From: Pseudomonas helmanticensis
GTDB taxonomy: Bacteria; Pseudomonadota; Gammaproteobacteria; Pseudomonadales; Pseudomonadaceae
DNA length: 64,000 nt
NCBI RefSeq assembly: GCF_900182985.1
Contig: NZ_FXUY01000001.1
Span: forward strand, 682,001-746,000
Direction: 5' to 3'
Both the position numbers and the translations under genes were made by a program. This document shows, piece by piece, positions 55,465 through 64,000 of the stretch (within the stretch, counting starts at the first letter, position 1; each line of letters starts with the position of its first letter). The notes under the pieces were generated by a model. The model was given only the letters and a program-made list of their open reading frames with translations. It made no database searches and had not been told where the DNA came from.

Positions 55465-56133
55465 TTACTTGCGCAGCGCCACGTAGGATTTGCCCAGATC
55501 GCCGGCCCAGCCGTCCAGCACGACCTTGACGTCATCGGCGCTAAGCACCTGTTTATCGTTCTCCAGCGGCACGCCGGTGCCCTTGCGAATCACTTCGGCA
55601 ACCACCTCACCGGTCGAACCATCCTCGAATGACACTTCCGTGGCGATTTCGCTGTCCTGGTCGCGAATGCCGGCGGCAGTGCTCACGCCCGCAGCGACCA
55701 GGGTGACCGGCAGCCATTCAAAAAAACGCAAACCCTGGGTGCGGGTGGCGACCCGGGTAATCGCCGGGCGCACGATCAGCGTATTCGGTCCGGGTGACGA
55801 TACCAGCCGCATGACTTTGCCCAGTTCCTGCCTGAGCGCCGCGTCGTAATACTCGGTCACGCCAGACAACGTGCTCAGCGGAATCCGCGCGGTCGGCGCA
55901 ACGCTCGGGTAGAACTGGCTCGGCGCCAGATAGGCTTGGGTATAACGGCCTCGGGCCAATGCCGGGCTGACCCAGCCAAGTACCGGCTGCCCCGACGGCG
56001 ACTGGCGTTCGCTCAACACGCTGTAGTCATGCAGAAATCCGCTGTACAACTTCGGTTCGACGGTTTTACTGCTGCAGGCCGGCAAGCTCAAGGTGGCGGA
56101 AAGCACCAGCGACCTGGAGAAATTACTGAGCAT
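55465..56133 (-). CDS. DUF3313-type lipoprotein
   Basis: 222-residue predicted lipoprotein: signal peptide MLSNFSRSLVLSATLSLPAC with lipobox Cys20, then a soluble domain of the DUF3313 kind (YSGFLHDYSVLSERQSP; a conserved hydrophobic patch VTLVAAGVSTAAGIRDQDS). The function of the family is unknown. The ATG at 56133 with AAGGAAA upstream overlaps the stop of the preceding small gene as TGATG, so the two are coupled. A longer open frame upstream is only an extension through that gene. Confidence 0.85.
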   Translation of the reverse strand: MLSNFSRSLVLSATLSLPACSSKTVEPKLYSGFLHDYSVLSERQSPSGQPVLGWVSPALARGRYTQAYLAPSQFYPSVAPTARIPLSTLSGVTEYYDAALRQELGKVMRLVSSPGPNTLIVRPAITRVATRTQGLRFFEWLPVTLVAAGVSTAAGIRDQDSEIATEVSFEDGSTGEVVAEVIRKGTGVPLENDKQVLSADDVKVVLDGWAGDLGKSYVALRK

Positions 56134-56447
56134 CAATGGCTTTCCTTGTGGGCTGGCGCTGTGTTGTCCGAGCACTCGATGTGCAACTGGCCGTGGCGCA
56201 TGATCCAGTTCACCAGGTCGGCGACCGGGATCGAATGCACGTATTCGACCCAGTGCGCGCTGTCCGGGCTGAATTGTTCGAAGTAGCGGCGCAGGACGAT
56301 GCGCTCCTGATTGCCGGTCAGGCCCAGGCATGCCTCCTGAAACAGAATCGGCGTACCGTGCCCGGGTGCCGTGGTGCGCTGGCTGAGGATCAATGGACGA
56401 TGGCTGGCGCGGCCCTCGGCGGTGTGCCTCTGATTGAATTCCTTCAT
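56133..56447 (-). CDS. Small protein of unknown function coupled to DUF3313 lipoprotein
   Basis: 104 residues, soluble, no signal peptide; contains segments LILSQRTTAPGHGTPILFQ and VEYVHSIPVADLVNWIMRHG. No family is recognised. Its stop codon shares one base with the start of the lipoprotein gene (TGATG), and codon use is like its neighbours, so it is probably real and cotranscribed. Confidence 0.7.
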   Translation of the reverse strand: MKEFNQRHTAEGRASHRPLILSQRTTAPGHGTPILFQEACLGLTGNQERIVLRRYFEQFSPDSAHWVEYVHSIPVADLVNWIMRHGQLHIECSDNTAPAHKESH

Positions 56448-56604
56448 GGGAGCCCCCTGCGATGAATTACCCGCAGAGTGCCCGAGGAGGATTGCCGGGG
56501 AATGTCCGATTGTTGTCGGCGCGGTAGGAATGTTGCGCGATTGAAATAAATGACCGGGACGGCGAAATGGTTTTAGATGCGCTCTTTTCTGGCCTTTGGA
56601 TCTT

Positions 56605-57321
56605 GTGACCGTGAGCAGATTGCTGTTCGTCGATGACGACGTGGAAGTGCTGTCCCTGCTGAAGAAGTTCTTCGTTCAGCACGCCTACGAGGTCGATGTC
56701 GCGCCCGATGGCGTGGCAATGTGGGCGGCCATCGCGCAGCAGCGTCCGGACACGATCATCCTTGACGTCATGCTGCCCGGCGAAGGCGGCCTGAGCCTGT
56801 GCCAGAAAATCCGTGCACAGATGGGCATTCCGATCATCATGCTCACGGCCATGGCCGAGCTCAGCGATCGCATCGTCGGCCTGGAACTTGGCGCCGACGA
56901 TTACCTGGCCAAGCCTTTCGCACCGCGCGAATTGCTCGCCCGGGTGCGCGCCTTGCAACGGCGGGCCGGCGAGCAGCCAAGTCCGCCCAGTGAACGCCCG
57001 CGACCGGTGATTGCCTTCGCCGGTTGGCACCTGGATATCACCTGTCGCGAGTTACGCTCGCCGGAGCAGGTGATGATCCCGTTGTCCGCTGGTGAGTTCG
57101 ACCTGTTGGTGGTATTTCTCGACCATCCGCAACGCATTCTCACCCGCGAACAATTGATCGACCTGACGCATGGCGAAGGCCACGACGCGTTTGATCGCAG
57201 CATCGATGTCCAGGTCAGTCGCCTGCGGCGCAAGATCGAACCCGACAGCAAACGCCCGGACCTGATCCGCACCGTGCGCAATGGCGGCTACATGTTCACC
57301 GCCAAGGTCAGCCGCTCGTGA
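56605..57321 (+). CDS. OmpR-family response regulator
   Basis: About 238 residues: receiver domain with acidic pocket FVDDD, phosphoacceptor Asp54 (TIILDVMLPGEGG), conserved Thr and Lys (MLTAMAEL; DDYLAKPF), then a winged-helix DNA-binding domain (about 140-235; HDAFDRSIDVQVSRLRRKIE). The start is uncertain: GTG 56605, GTG 56611 or TTG 56596 all lie just before the receiver. It overlaps the kinase gene by four bases (GTGA). The stimulus is not evident from the neighbours. Confidence 0.92.
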   Translation: MTVSRLLFVDDDVEVLSLLKKFFVQHAYEVDVAPDGVAMWAAIAQQRPDTIILDVMLPGEGGLSLCQKIRAQMGIPIIMLTAMAELSDRIVGLELGADDYLAKPFAPRELLARVRALQRRAGEQPSPPSERPRPVIAFAGWHLDITCRELRSPEQVMIPLSAGEFDLLVVFLDHPQRILTREQLIDLTHGEGHDAFDRSIDVQVSRLRRKIEPDSKRPDLIRTVRNGGYMFTAKVSRS

Positions 57322-58658
57322 TCCGCCGTCTGTTGCGTCGCGACACCCTGCGCCGGCGAATAGCCCTGACCATTCTTGCGGCGATGCTGGCGTCACTGGC
57401 GCTCAATGCCTTATTCGTGCAGGTCGCCGGGATCTGGGCGCGCCCGCCGATTGAACGCACCGGCCTGCTCGAACAGATTGCCGTGACCACGCGGCTGATC
57501 GAAGCCGCCCCGACGGCGCTGCGCCCGCAACTGGCCAGCGCAGCCAGCAACTCGATGCTGAAGGTGGTCTGGAACGCCCGGCGCACCGACTTCGACCTGC
57601 CTGCGATTGGCACGCAAATCGAAGCGGGCAGAGGGCCGGTGATGCAACAACAGCTCGGCGACGACCGTGAGATCGAAGTGTTCAGCCCCGATGACTTTCC
57701 GCGCGACAGCCCGCGCGCGCATTACGTTGCGCTGGTGCAGTTGGTCGATGGCAGCTGGTTGTCGTTCACGCCGCCGCAACGCAGTTGGGGCCTCGACGTT
57801 GGCACGCGAATCGCGGTGGTCATCGCCCTCGGATTGATCGCCACCTTGCTGGTGGCATGGTTCGCTACGCGCCAGTTGGCCACTCCGCTGCAGCGTTTTG
57901 CCAGCGCCGCCCGGCGTTTCGGCAGCGACTTGCGGGCGCCGCCGATCCACGTCGAAGGGCCGGACGAAATACGTCAGGCGATCATCGCCTTCAACACCAT
58001 GCAGGCGCAGATCCAGCATTTCATCGCCGAGCGCACGCACATGCTCGCGGCCATTTCCCACGATCTGCGCGCGCCGCTGACCCGCATGCGCTTGCGCAGC
58101 GAGTTCATGGAAGACCTCGATCATCAGCACAAACTGATCCGAGATGTCGAAGAAATGCAGTCGATGATCAACGCCGCGCTGGCGTTCTTTCGCGAGGACA
58201 CTCACCGCGAGCAGCCCACCGCGTTCGACCTGTCGGAGTTGCTGCAAACCATCATCGACGATTACCGCGACCAGCATCTGACAGTCGACTTCAGTGGCCC
58301 CGCGCATCTGGTGTATGAGGGACGACCGCTGGGCATCAAACGGGTGATCGTCAATTTGCTGGAAAACGCCGCCAAATACGCGCAGCAACCGAGCATCGCG
58401 CTGAGCGGCGACGACCATACGATCCGCATCGAGGTGCGCGATCAAGGGCCGGGGATTCCCGAATCAGCGTTGCAACGGGTGTTCGATCCGTTCTATCGCC
58501 TTGAAGCCTCGCGCAATCGTGATACCGGCGGCGTCGGGCTGGGCCTTTCGGCTGCGCAGGCGATCGTGCGCGAGCAGGGCGGTGAGCTGACCTTGCGCAA
58601 TCGCAGTGGCGGTGGCCTGGTGGCGCGGGTCGAGCTGCCTCGCGACCTGTTCGATTGA
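57318..58658 (+). CDS. Sensor histidine kinase, partner of the OmpR-type regulator
   Basis: 446-residue membrane kinase. Two membrane helices (about 15-36 and 160-182) enclose a periplasmic sensor region of about 125 residues; then come a HAMP linker, the dimerisation/phosphoacceptor helix with His248 (AAISHDLRAPLTRMRLR), and the ATPase with NLLENAAKYA, DQGPGIPE and GVGLGLS. The GTG start overlaps the regulator stop. The periplasmic domain resembles no named ligand-binding module that I can recognise. Confidence 0.93.
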   Translation: MIRRLLRRDTLRRRIALTILAAMLASLALNALFVQVAGIWARPPIERTGLLEQIAVTTRLIEAAPTALRPQLASAASNSMLKVVWNARRTDFDLPAIGTQIEAGRGPVMQQQLGDDREIEVFSPDDFPRDSPRAHYVALVQLVDGSWLSFTPPQRSWGLDVGTRIAVVIALGLIATLLVAWFATRQLATPLQRFASAARRFGSDLRAPPIHVEGPDEIRQAIIAFNTMQAQIQHFIAERTHMLAAISHDLRAPLTRMRLRSEFMEDLDHQHKLIRDVEEMQSMINAALAFFREDTHREQPTAFDLSELLQTIIDDYRDQHLTVDFSGPAHLVYEGRPLGIKRVIVNLLENAAKYAQQPSIALSGDDHTIRIEVRDQGPGIPESALQRVFDPFYRLEASRNRDTGGVGLGLSAAQAIVREQGGELTLRNRSGGGLVARVELPRDLFD

Positions 58659-58754
58659 GGCGGTCAGCGACCATTGGCTGATGGAGCCACGGTGCAGAAG
58701 CACGTACTCTTGGCGCCACGCATTTCAATACAAGAACAACAACAGGAGTTACCG

Positions 58755-59681
58755 ATGCAACCGATCCGTCTCGGTCTGGTGGGTTACGGCAAGATTGCCC
58801 AGGATCAACACGTGCCTGCCATTCTCGCCAATCCGGCGTTCCAGTTGGTGTCTGTCGCCACCCAGGGCAAGCCCTGCGCCGGGGTGGAAAACTTCCAGTC
58901 GCTGAGCGAGTTGCTGGCTAACGGCCCGGCGGTCGATGCGATTGCGTTTTGCACCCCTCCGCAAGGGCGTTTTGCGCTGGTGCAAGAAGCGCTGGCGGCC
59001 GGCAAACATGTGCTGGTGGAAAAACCGCCCTGTGCAACGCTGGGCGAAGCCATGGCGCTGGTTGATCAGGTGGCGGCGCAAGGCGTCAGCGGCTTGTTTG
59101 CCTGGCATTCGCGTTATGCGCCGGGCATCGCCGCCGCTCGTGACTGGCTCGCCTCGCGCACTTTGCAAAGCGTGCAGATCGACTGGAAGGAAGACGTGCG
59201 CAAATGGCACCCGGGCCAGGCCTGGATCTGGCAACCCGGCGGCCTCGGCGTGTTCGATCCGGGCATCAACGCCTTGTCGATCGCCACGCACCTGCTGGCG
59301 CTGCCGCTGTTTGTCGAATCCGCCGAACTGCGCGTGCCCGGCAATTGCCAGTCGCCGATTGCTGCGTCGATCAAGATGTCCGACGCGCGTCAGCTAGAGG
59401 TGCGCGCCGAATTCGATTTCGACCACGGTCACGACGAACTCTGGAGCATCGAGATTCGTTGCGTTGAAGGCGTTTTGCGCCTGGACAATGGTGGTGCACT
59501 GTTGAGCATCGACGGCGTGCCGCAAGCTGTCTCGGAGGAGGGCGAATACGCGGCGGTGTACCGGCACTTCCAACAGCTGATCGGCGACCGCGCCAGTGAC
59601 CTCGACCTGCAACCCTTGCGCTTGGTCGCGGACAGCTTTTTTGTCGGCAGTCGCGAAGCGGTCGAACCGTTCTACGACTAG
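58755..59681 (+). CDS. Gfo/Idh/MocA sugar dehydrogenase, galactose/arabinose 1-dehydrogenase type
   Basis: NAD(P)-dependent oxidoreductase of 308 residues. The Rossmann motif GLVGYGKIAQDQH is at the N-terminus, the EKPP motif that positions the catalytic Lys near residue 95, and DPGINALSIATHLL in the substrate domain. Length and the segment WKEDVRKWHPGQAWIWQPGG recall the D-galactose / L-arabinose 1-dehydrogenases of Pseudomonas, which oxidise the aldose to the lactone in the cytoplasm; the exact sugar is inferred. The ATG at 58755 with AGGAG seven bases upstream is clearly the start. Its stop codon shares the CTAG with the convergent glcG stop. Confidence 0.85.
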   Translation: MQPIRLGLVGYGKIAQDQHVPAILANPAFQLVSVATQGKPCAGVENFQSLSELLANGPAVDAIAFCTPPQGRFALVQEALAAGKHVLVEKPPCATLGEAMALVDQVAAQGVSGLFAWHSRYAPGIAAARDWLASRTLQSVQIDWKEDVRKWHPGQAWIWQPGGLGVFDPGINALSIATHLLALPLFVESAELRVPGNCQSPIAASIKMSDARQLEVRAEFDFDHGHDELWSIEIRCVEGVLRLDNGGALLSIDGVPQAVSEEGEYAAVYRHFQQLIGDRASDLDLQPLRLVADSFFVGSREAVEPFYD

Positions 59682-60082
59682 CCTTGCAGCGCGAGGACCG
59701 CAGCCTTGGCAATCTGCGCGTCCTGCGCGGATTTGACCCCGGACACACCCACCGCGCCGATCACTTGTCCATCGACAATGATCGGCACGCCGCCTTCAAG
59801 CGAGGTCAGCAGCGGCACCGAGAGAAACGCGTGACGGCCGTTGTTGACCATCTCTTCATAGACATTCGATTCACGACGGCCGAGGGCTGAAGTGCGGGCC
59901 TTTTCCATGCAGATGTAAGCGCCAATCGGCGCACAACCGTCGAGGCGCTCAAGCGCCAATAAATGCCCGCCATCGTCGACCACGGCAATGCTCACCGGCC
60001 ATTGGTTGCGCTGCGCTTCGGTGCGCCCGGCGGCGAGGATCAGCGCCACTTCTTTCTGGCTCAAGACGAATTTGCTGTTCAT
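59678..60082 (-). CDS. glcG: GlcG, heme-binding-type (DUF336) protein of the glycolate operon
   Basis: 134-residue small protein of the GlcG/HbpS (DUF336) family, common at the end of glycolate oxidase operons; its precise role is not established. The family core GVPIIVDGQVIGAVGVSG lies near the C-terminus. The ATG at 60082 overlaps the glcF stop as ATGA, so it is translationally coupled. The TAG stop lies on the same CTAG as the stop of the convergent dehydrogenase gene. Confidence 0.9.
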   Translation of the reverse strand: MNSKFVLSQKEVALILAAGRTEAQRNQWPVSIAVVDDGGHLLALERLDGCAPIGAYICMEKARTSALGRRESNVYEEMVNNGRHAFLSVPLLTSLEGGVPIIVDGQVIGAVGVSGVKSAQDAQIAKAAVLALQG

Positions 60083-61314
60083 GCTTTTTCCTGCGCGTGA
60101 AGGGACTCTTCAACCACTTCGATCCAGTGCCTGACCGGCGTGCGGCCAGCGCTGTCGAGGTGAACCTGGCAACCAATGTTGGCGGTGACGATAAGGCTCG
60201 GTGAAGCGCTTTCCAGTGCATTGATCTTGTTGTCGCGCAATTGCCGCGAAAGTGCCGGCTGGGTGATCGAATAGGTACCGGCGGAACCACAGCACAAATG
60301 ACTGTCGGGCACTGGTGTGAGATGAAATCCCAGCCGGGTCAAAACACTTTCCACCGCGCCACCGAGTTTCAGCGCGTGCTGAAGCGTGCACGGACAATGG
60401 AACGCCAGACGCTGATCGTTATGCGCTACAAGCAGTTGTTCCAGTGGTTCGGCCAGCAGAATCTCCACCAGATCCTTGCTGATCGCACTGACTTTGGCGG
60501 CTTTCATCGCGTAGGCCGGATCATGTTCGAGCAGGTGCGCGTAGTCCTTGATGAACGCGCCGCAACCGCTGGCGGTCTGCACGATCGCCTCGGCACCGCT
60601 TGCGATCGCCGGCCACCACGCATCGATATTGCGCCGCGCGCGCTGCAGTCCGGCCTGTTGGGCGTCGAGGTGATAGTCGATCGCGCCGCAGCAACCGGCC
60701 TCGCTGATCGGCGTGATGCTGATGCCCAGACGGTCGAGCACCCGCGCGGCCGCGGCGTTGGTGTTCGGCGACAGGCTGGTTTGTACGCAGCCTTCAAGCA
60801 TCAGCATGCGGCGGGCTTGCGTTCGTGTCGGCCTCGGTCTGGCCGGCGCAAGGTGTCGCGGCAACTTCATTTGCAGGGTCTGTGGCAACAATGGACGCAG
60901 TTGTTCGCCGAGGCTCAGCAACGGTTTGAACAACCACGGGTTGGGCAGCACGCTGCGCAAACCCTGGCGCAACAGACGCTGGCCGGTACTGCGCGGTGCC
61001 GCTGCATCGACCAGCGCACGGCCGATGTCGAGCAGGTTGTGATAGTCGACACCGGACGGGCAGGTGGTCTCGCAATTGCGGCAGGACAGGCAGCGGTCGA
61101 GATGTTGTTGGGTGGTGGCGCTGACGGCATTGCCTTCGAGCACTTGCTTGATCAGGTAAATCCGCCCGCGCGGGCCATCCAGCTCATCGCCGAGCAGTTG
61201 GTAGGTCGGGCACGTGGCATTGCAGAAACCGCAATGCACGCAGCTGCGCAGAATGCTTTCGGCTTCTGCGGCGCGTGCCAGGCGCAGGGATTGTTCGCTC
61301 AGGGTGGTTTGCAT
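60079..61314 (-). CDS. glcF: Glycolate oxidase iron-sulfur subunit GlcF
   Basis: 411-residue electron-transfer subunit of membrane-associated glycolate oxidase. Two 4Fe-4S ligand sets are present (CVHCGFCNATCP, about residues 24-35; CLSCRNCETTCP, about 75-86), then two CCG-type domains (CCGAID and CCGSAG). The ATG at 61314 starts MQTTLSEQS two bases after the glcE stop; an upstream open frame into glcE is not meaningful. Electrons from GlcD pass through it, probably to the quinone pool. Confidence 0.95.
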   Translation of the reverse strand: MQTTLSEQSLRLARAAEAESILRSCVHCGFCNATCPTYQLLGDELDGPRGRIYLIKQVLEGNAVSATTQQHLDRCLSCRNCETTCPSGVDYHNLLDIGRALVDAAAPRSTGQRLLRQGLRSVLPNPWLFKPLLSLGEQLRPLLPQTLQMKLPRHLAPARPRPTRTQARRMLMLEGCVQTSLSPNTNAAAARVLDRLGISITPISEAGCCGAIDYHLDAQQAGLQRARRNIDAWWPAIASGAEAIVQTASGCGAFIKDYAHLLEHDPAYAMKAAKVSAISKDLVEILLAEPLEQLLVAHNDQRLAFHCPCTLQHALKLGGAVESVLTRLGFHLTPVPDSHLCCGSAGTYSITQPALSRQLRDNKINALESASPSLIVTANIGCQVHLDSAGRTPVRHWIEVVEESLHAQEKA

Positions 61315-61316
61315 GA

Positions 61317-62375
61317 TCAGATCTCTGCGTACATTCGGCCCGGGTTGAAAATCCCTTGCGGGTCCAATTGCGTCTTCAGCGCTTGCTGATAGCGCAGTAA
61401 CGCCGGTGCGAGCGGCTGGAACGGTTGTGCGCAGTTTGCATGGCAACTGGCGTGACCGCCGGCCTGGGTGGCGATGGCGCGGATCGTCGTGGCGTCGGCA
61501 GCGGATTTCAGCCAGCGCTGCGCTCCGGCCCAATCGATCAGTTGTTCACCGGGCAGGCTCAACGGGCCCGTGTGAGTCGGCACTGACAGGCGCCAGAGCG
61601 GCCGTGGATCGGCAAAAAAGGCCAGGCGCTGAGCATTCAGATCGGCCCAGTACGCCGCGTCCAAAAGTTCACCCCCGAGGCGGTCATGCGCCGCCGTCAC
61701 CGAACCCTCACCGCCTTCCAGACGCAGATGCAAGCGTTGCCCGTCGTGGCTGGCGGCGCTGATCGGAATCGGTTGCTGGCCCCATTCGGCGAGTTTGAGC
61801 AGCGCGCGTTCGCTGCTGATGTCCAGGGCAATGCTCAGGCTGTGACGCGGTTTCGGCAGCACTTTCAGCGAGACTTCGGTGAGCAATCCCAAACAACCAA
61901 AACTGCCGGCCATCAGCCGCGAGACATCGTAGCCGGCGACGTTTTTCATCACTTCGCCGCCAAAACGCAGATGTTTGCCGTGGCCGGTAATGACCCGCGT
62001 CCCCAGTACGTAATCGCGCACCGAGCCGGCCCAGGGACGGCGCGGCCCGGACAACCCGGCAGCGAGCATGCCGCCGACAGTGGCGCCGTCCTCGCTGTGT
62101 GGCGGCTCGCATGGCAGCATTTGCCCGGCGGCGTCGAGGGCGGCATTCAGTTCGGCCAACGGCGTGCCGGCGCGTGCGGTGATCACCAGTTCAGTCGGGT
62201 CGTAGCTGACGATGCCGCGATGCACACGAGTATCGAGCAACTCGCCGTGGCTCTCGCGGCCCAGACGGGATTTGCTGTTGCCGCCCTGGATGCGCAACGC
62301 AAGGTTGTCATGCAGCGCCTGCTCCACCTGTTGCAGCAGCTCGGCGGCAGCGTCGTGGCCATGTTCACTGATCAT
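61317..62375 (-). CDS. glcE: Glycolate oxidase FAD-binding subunit GlcE
   Basis: 352-residue FAD-binding subunit, required for glycolate oxidase activity. The FAD_binding_4-type core is visible (ALRIQGGNSKSRLG; PPHSEDGATVGGMLAAGLSGPRR; FGGEVMKNVAGYDVSRLMAGSFG), and the C-terminus is GIFNPGRMYAEI. The ATG at 62375 overlaps the glcD stop by one base (TGATG). Confidence 0.95.
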   Translation of the reverse strand: MISEHGHDAAAELLQQVEQALHDNLALRIQGGNSKSRLGRESHGELLDTRVHRGIVSYDPTELVITARAGTPLAELNAALDAAGQMLPCEPPHSEDGATVGGMLAAGLSGPRRPWAGSVRDYVLGTRVITGHGKHLRFGGEVMKNVAGYDVSRLMAGSFGCLGLLTEVSLKVLPKPRHSLSIALDISSERALLKLAEWGQQPIPISAASHDGQRLHLRLEGGEGSVTAAHDRLGGELLDAAYWADLNAQRLAFFADPRPLWRLSVPTHTGPLSLPGEQLIDWAGAQRWLKSAADATTIRAIATQAGGHASCHANCAQPFQPLAPALLRYQQALKTQLDPQGIFNPGRMYAEI

Positions 62376-63874
62376 CAGAAACGCTCCAGATCGGGGAAGG
62401 GCAACTGACCGTGGTGGACATGCATCGCACCGAATTCGGCGCAGCGGTGCAGGGTCGGAATATTCTTCCCGGGATTGAGCAGGCCGCCGGGGTCGAATGC
62501 TGCTTTGACGGCATGGAACAGGGTCAATTCATCGCTGCTGAACTGCGCGCACATCTGGTTGATTTTCTCGCGGCCGACACCGTGTTCGCCGGTGATGCTG
62601 CCGCCGACCTTGACGCACAATTCGAGGATCTTGCCGCCGAGGGCTTCCGCGCGATCCAGCTCGCCGGGCTGGTTGGCATCAAACAGAATCAGCGGATGCA
62701 TGTTGCCGTCACCGGCATGGAAAACGTTGGCCACGCGCAAAGCGTATTCGGCGGACAAGTCGGCAATCGCCTGCAGCACACCGGGCAGCTCGCGGCGCGG
62801 GATGGTGCCGTCCATGCAGTAATAATCCGGCGACAGGCGGCCGACAGCAGGGAAGGCATTCTTGCGTCCGGCCCAGAAACGCACGCGCTCGGCCTCGTCC
62901 CTGGCCTGACGCAGTTCGGTGGCGCCGGCGTGTTGCAGCACCTGACGCACGCGCTGGCAGTCGTCGTCGACATCGGCTTCGACGCCATCCAGTTCGCACA
63001 GCAGGATTGCTGCGGCGTCGACCGGATATCCGGCATGGATAAAGTCCTCGGCGGCGCGGATGGCGAGGTTGTCCATCATCTCCAGGCCGCCCGGAATGAT
63101 CCCGGCGGCAATGATGTCAGCGACCGCGCGTCCGGCGTTTTCCACCGAGTCGAACGCTGCGAGCAGGACTTTTGCGGTTTGCGGTTTCGGCAGCAGTTTG
63201 ACCGTGACTTCGGTGATCACCCCGAGCATGCCTTCGGAGCCGGTGAACAGTGCGAGCAGATCGAAACCGGGTGAGTCCAGTGCGTCGGAACCGAGCGTCA
63301 GGCACTCGCCATCGACCGTTAGCATTTCGACCTTGAGCAGATTGTGCACGGTCAGACCGTATTTCAGGCAGTGCACGCCACCGGCGTTTTCCGCGACATT
63401 GCCGCCGATGGAACAGGCGATCTGCGAAGACGGATCCGGCGCGTAATACAAACCATGCGGTGCGGCCGCCTGGGAAATCGCCAGGTTGCGCACGCCGGGC
63501 TGCACGCGGGCAAATCGTCCAGCGGGGTTGATTTCGAGAATCCGGTTGAAGCGCGCCATCACCAGCAGCACGCCTTTCTCCAGGGGCAGGGCACCACCGG
63601 ACAGACCGGTGCCGGCGCCGCGCGGCACCACCGGCACGCGTTGTTGATGACAGATCTTGAGGATGGTCGCGACTTGTTCGATTTCGCGTGGCAGCACCAC
63701 CAGCATTGGCGTCGTGCGGTAGGCCGACAAACCGTCGCATTCGTACGGTTTCAACTGTTCCTCGCTGTCGAGGATTTCCAGCTCCGGCATTTGCGCCCGC
63801 AGCGCACTGAGCAATGCGGGTTTATCGGAGGCCGGAAGCACGCCATCAACGCGTTCGTCGTAGAGAATATTCAT
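62375..63874 (-). CDS. glcD: Glycolate oxidase catalytic subunit GlcD
   Basis: 499-residue FAD-dependent subunit that oxidises glycolate (and D-lactate in some species) to glyoxylate; length equals E. coli GlcD. FAD contacts include PRGAGTGLSGGALP and CSIGGNVAENAGGVHCLKYG; the C-terminal domain shows FHAGDGNMHPLILFD, GEHGVGREK and FDPGGLLNPGKN. The ATG at 63874 (MNILYDERVDG) is preferred to an in-frame Met 34 codons earlier because the longer leader is not conserved-looking. It is first gene of the glcDEFG operon; the regulator gene glcC is not in the window. Confidence 0.95.
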   Translation of the reverse strand: MNILYDERVDGVLPASDKPALLSALRAQMPELEILDSEEQLKPYECDGLSAYRTTPMLVVLPREIEQVATILKICHQQRVPVVPRGAGTGLSGGALPLEKGVLLVMARFNRILEINPAGRFARVQPGVRNLAISQAAAPHGLYYAPDPSSQIACSIGGNVAENAGGVHCLKYGLTVHNLLKVEMLTVDGECLTLGSDALDSPGFDLLALFTGSEGMLGVITEVTVKLLPKPQTAKVLLAAFDSVENAGRAVADIIAAGIIPGGLEMMDNLAIRAAEDFIHAGYPVDAAAILLCELDGVEADVDDDCQRVRQVLQHAGATELRQARDEAERVRFWAGRKNAFPAVGRLSPDYYCMDGTIPRRELPGVLQAIADLSAEYALRVANVFHAGDGNMHPLILFDANQPGELDRAEALGGKILELCVKVGGSITGEHGVGREKINQMCAQFSSDELTLFHAVKAAFDPGGLLNPGKNIPTLHRCAEFGAMHVHHGQLPFPDLERF

Positions 63875-63974
63875 CGCGGGCAGGCAACCCTTGGTTATTG
63901 TTTTTGACAGGCCGACGCCAAATGGGCGTGCTTGCATCATTGGGCGCACGGGCAATACTGTCCAGTTGTCCGGC

Positions 63975-63989
63975 ACTGGTCGAACCAGT
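63975..63989. promoter_or_regulatory. GntR/FadR-type operator candidate upstream of glcD
   Basis: Perfect palindrome ACTGGT-CGA-ACCAGT about 100 bases upstream of the glcD start. The TGGT-N3-ACCA core is the class consensus for FadR-subfamily GntR regulators such as GlcC, PdhR and LldR, so control by a GlcC-like protein is likely. Confidence 0.6.
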
Positions 63990-64000
63990 TCTTTTCGCCG

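Overview
The window looks like a chromosomal segment of a fluorescent Pseudomonas (P. fluorescens complex). Gene content and GC-rich codon use point this way, as do several copies of the palindromic REP-type repeats typical of these genomes and a large cyclic-lipopeptide NRPS locus. The P. koreensis subgroup is a likely home because amphisin-type lipopeptides are known from it, but that placement is inference.

Left flank (1-10.8 kb): the 5' two-thirds of a catalase-peroxidase gene (katG, cut by the window edge); a TonB-dependent receptor of the ZnuD type behind a near-perfect Zur box; an LTA-synthase-like membrane sulfatase; a sterol-desaturase-family di-iron membrane enzyme; an orphan NitT/TauT-type substrate-binding protein; a membrane protein/XRE-regulator pair with a palindromic operator candidate; and a Sco/PCuAC copper-delivery pair ending in a classical terminator.

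Centre (10.8-55.3 kb): a complete lipopeptide locus. In order it has an OprM/NodT-like outer-membrane lipoprotein and a LuxR-type regulator (both minus strand), three NRPS genes with 2, 4 and 5 modules (plus strand), a MacA/MacB exporter pair, and a second LuxR-type regulator (minus strand). The assembly line has a lipo-initiating starter C domain, dual C/E domains in modules 2-7 and 9, ordinary LCL domains in modules 8, 10 and 11, and tandem thioesterases, with no separate E domain. Reading the A-domain pocket residues by eye gives Leu-Asp/Glu-Thr-Leu-Leu-Ser-Leu-Gln-Leu-Ile/Val-Asp/Glu. The C-domain types predict D residues at 1-6 and 8. This matches the amphisin/tensin family (arthrofactin architecture ArfA-ArfB-ArfC), with Gln rather than Ser at position 8. 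The A domain of module 8 appears to be a mosaic: an acidic/Gln-type specificity core inside a Ser-module (module 6) scaffold. Both LuxR genes carry RsmA/E-like sites over their translation starts, which suggests Gac/Rsm control.

Right flank (55.4-64 kb): a DUF3313 lipoprotein with a coupled small protein, an OmpR-type two-component system, a Gfo/Idh/MocA sugar dehydrogenase (galactose/arabinose dehydrogenase type), and the glycolate oxidase operon glcD-glcE-glcF-glcG on the minus strand, with a GntR/FadR-type palindrome upstream of glcD. No tRNA, rRNA, CRISPR array, insertion sequence or phage gene was seen.
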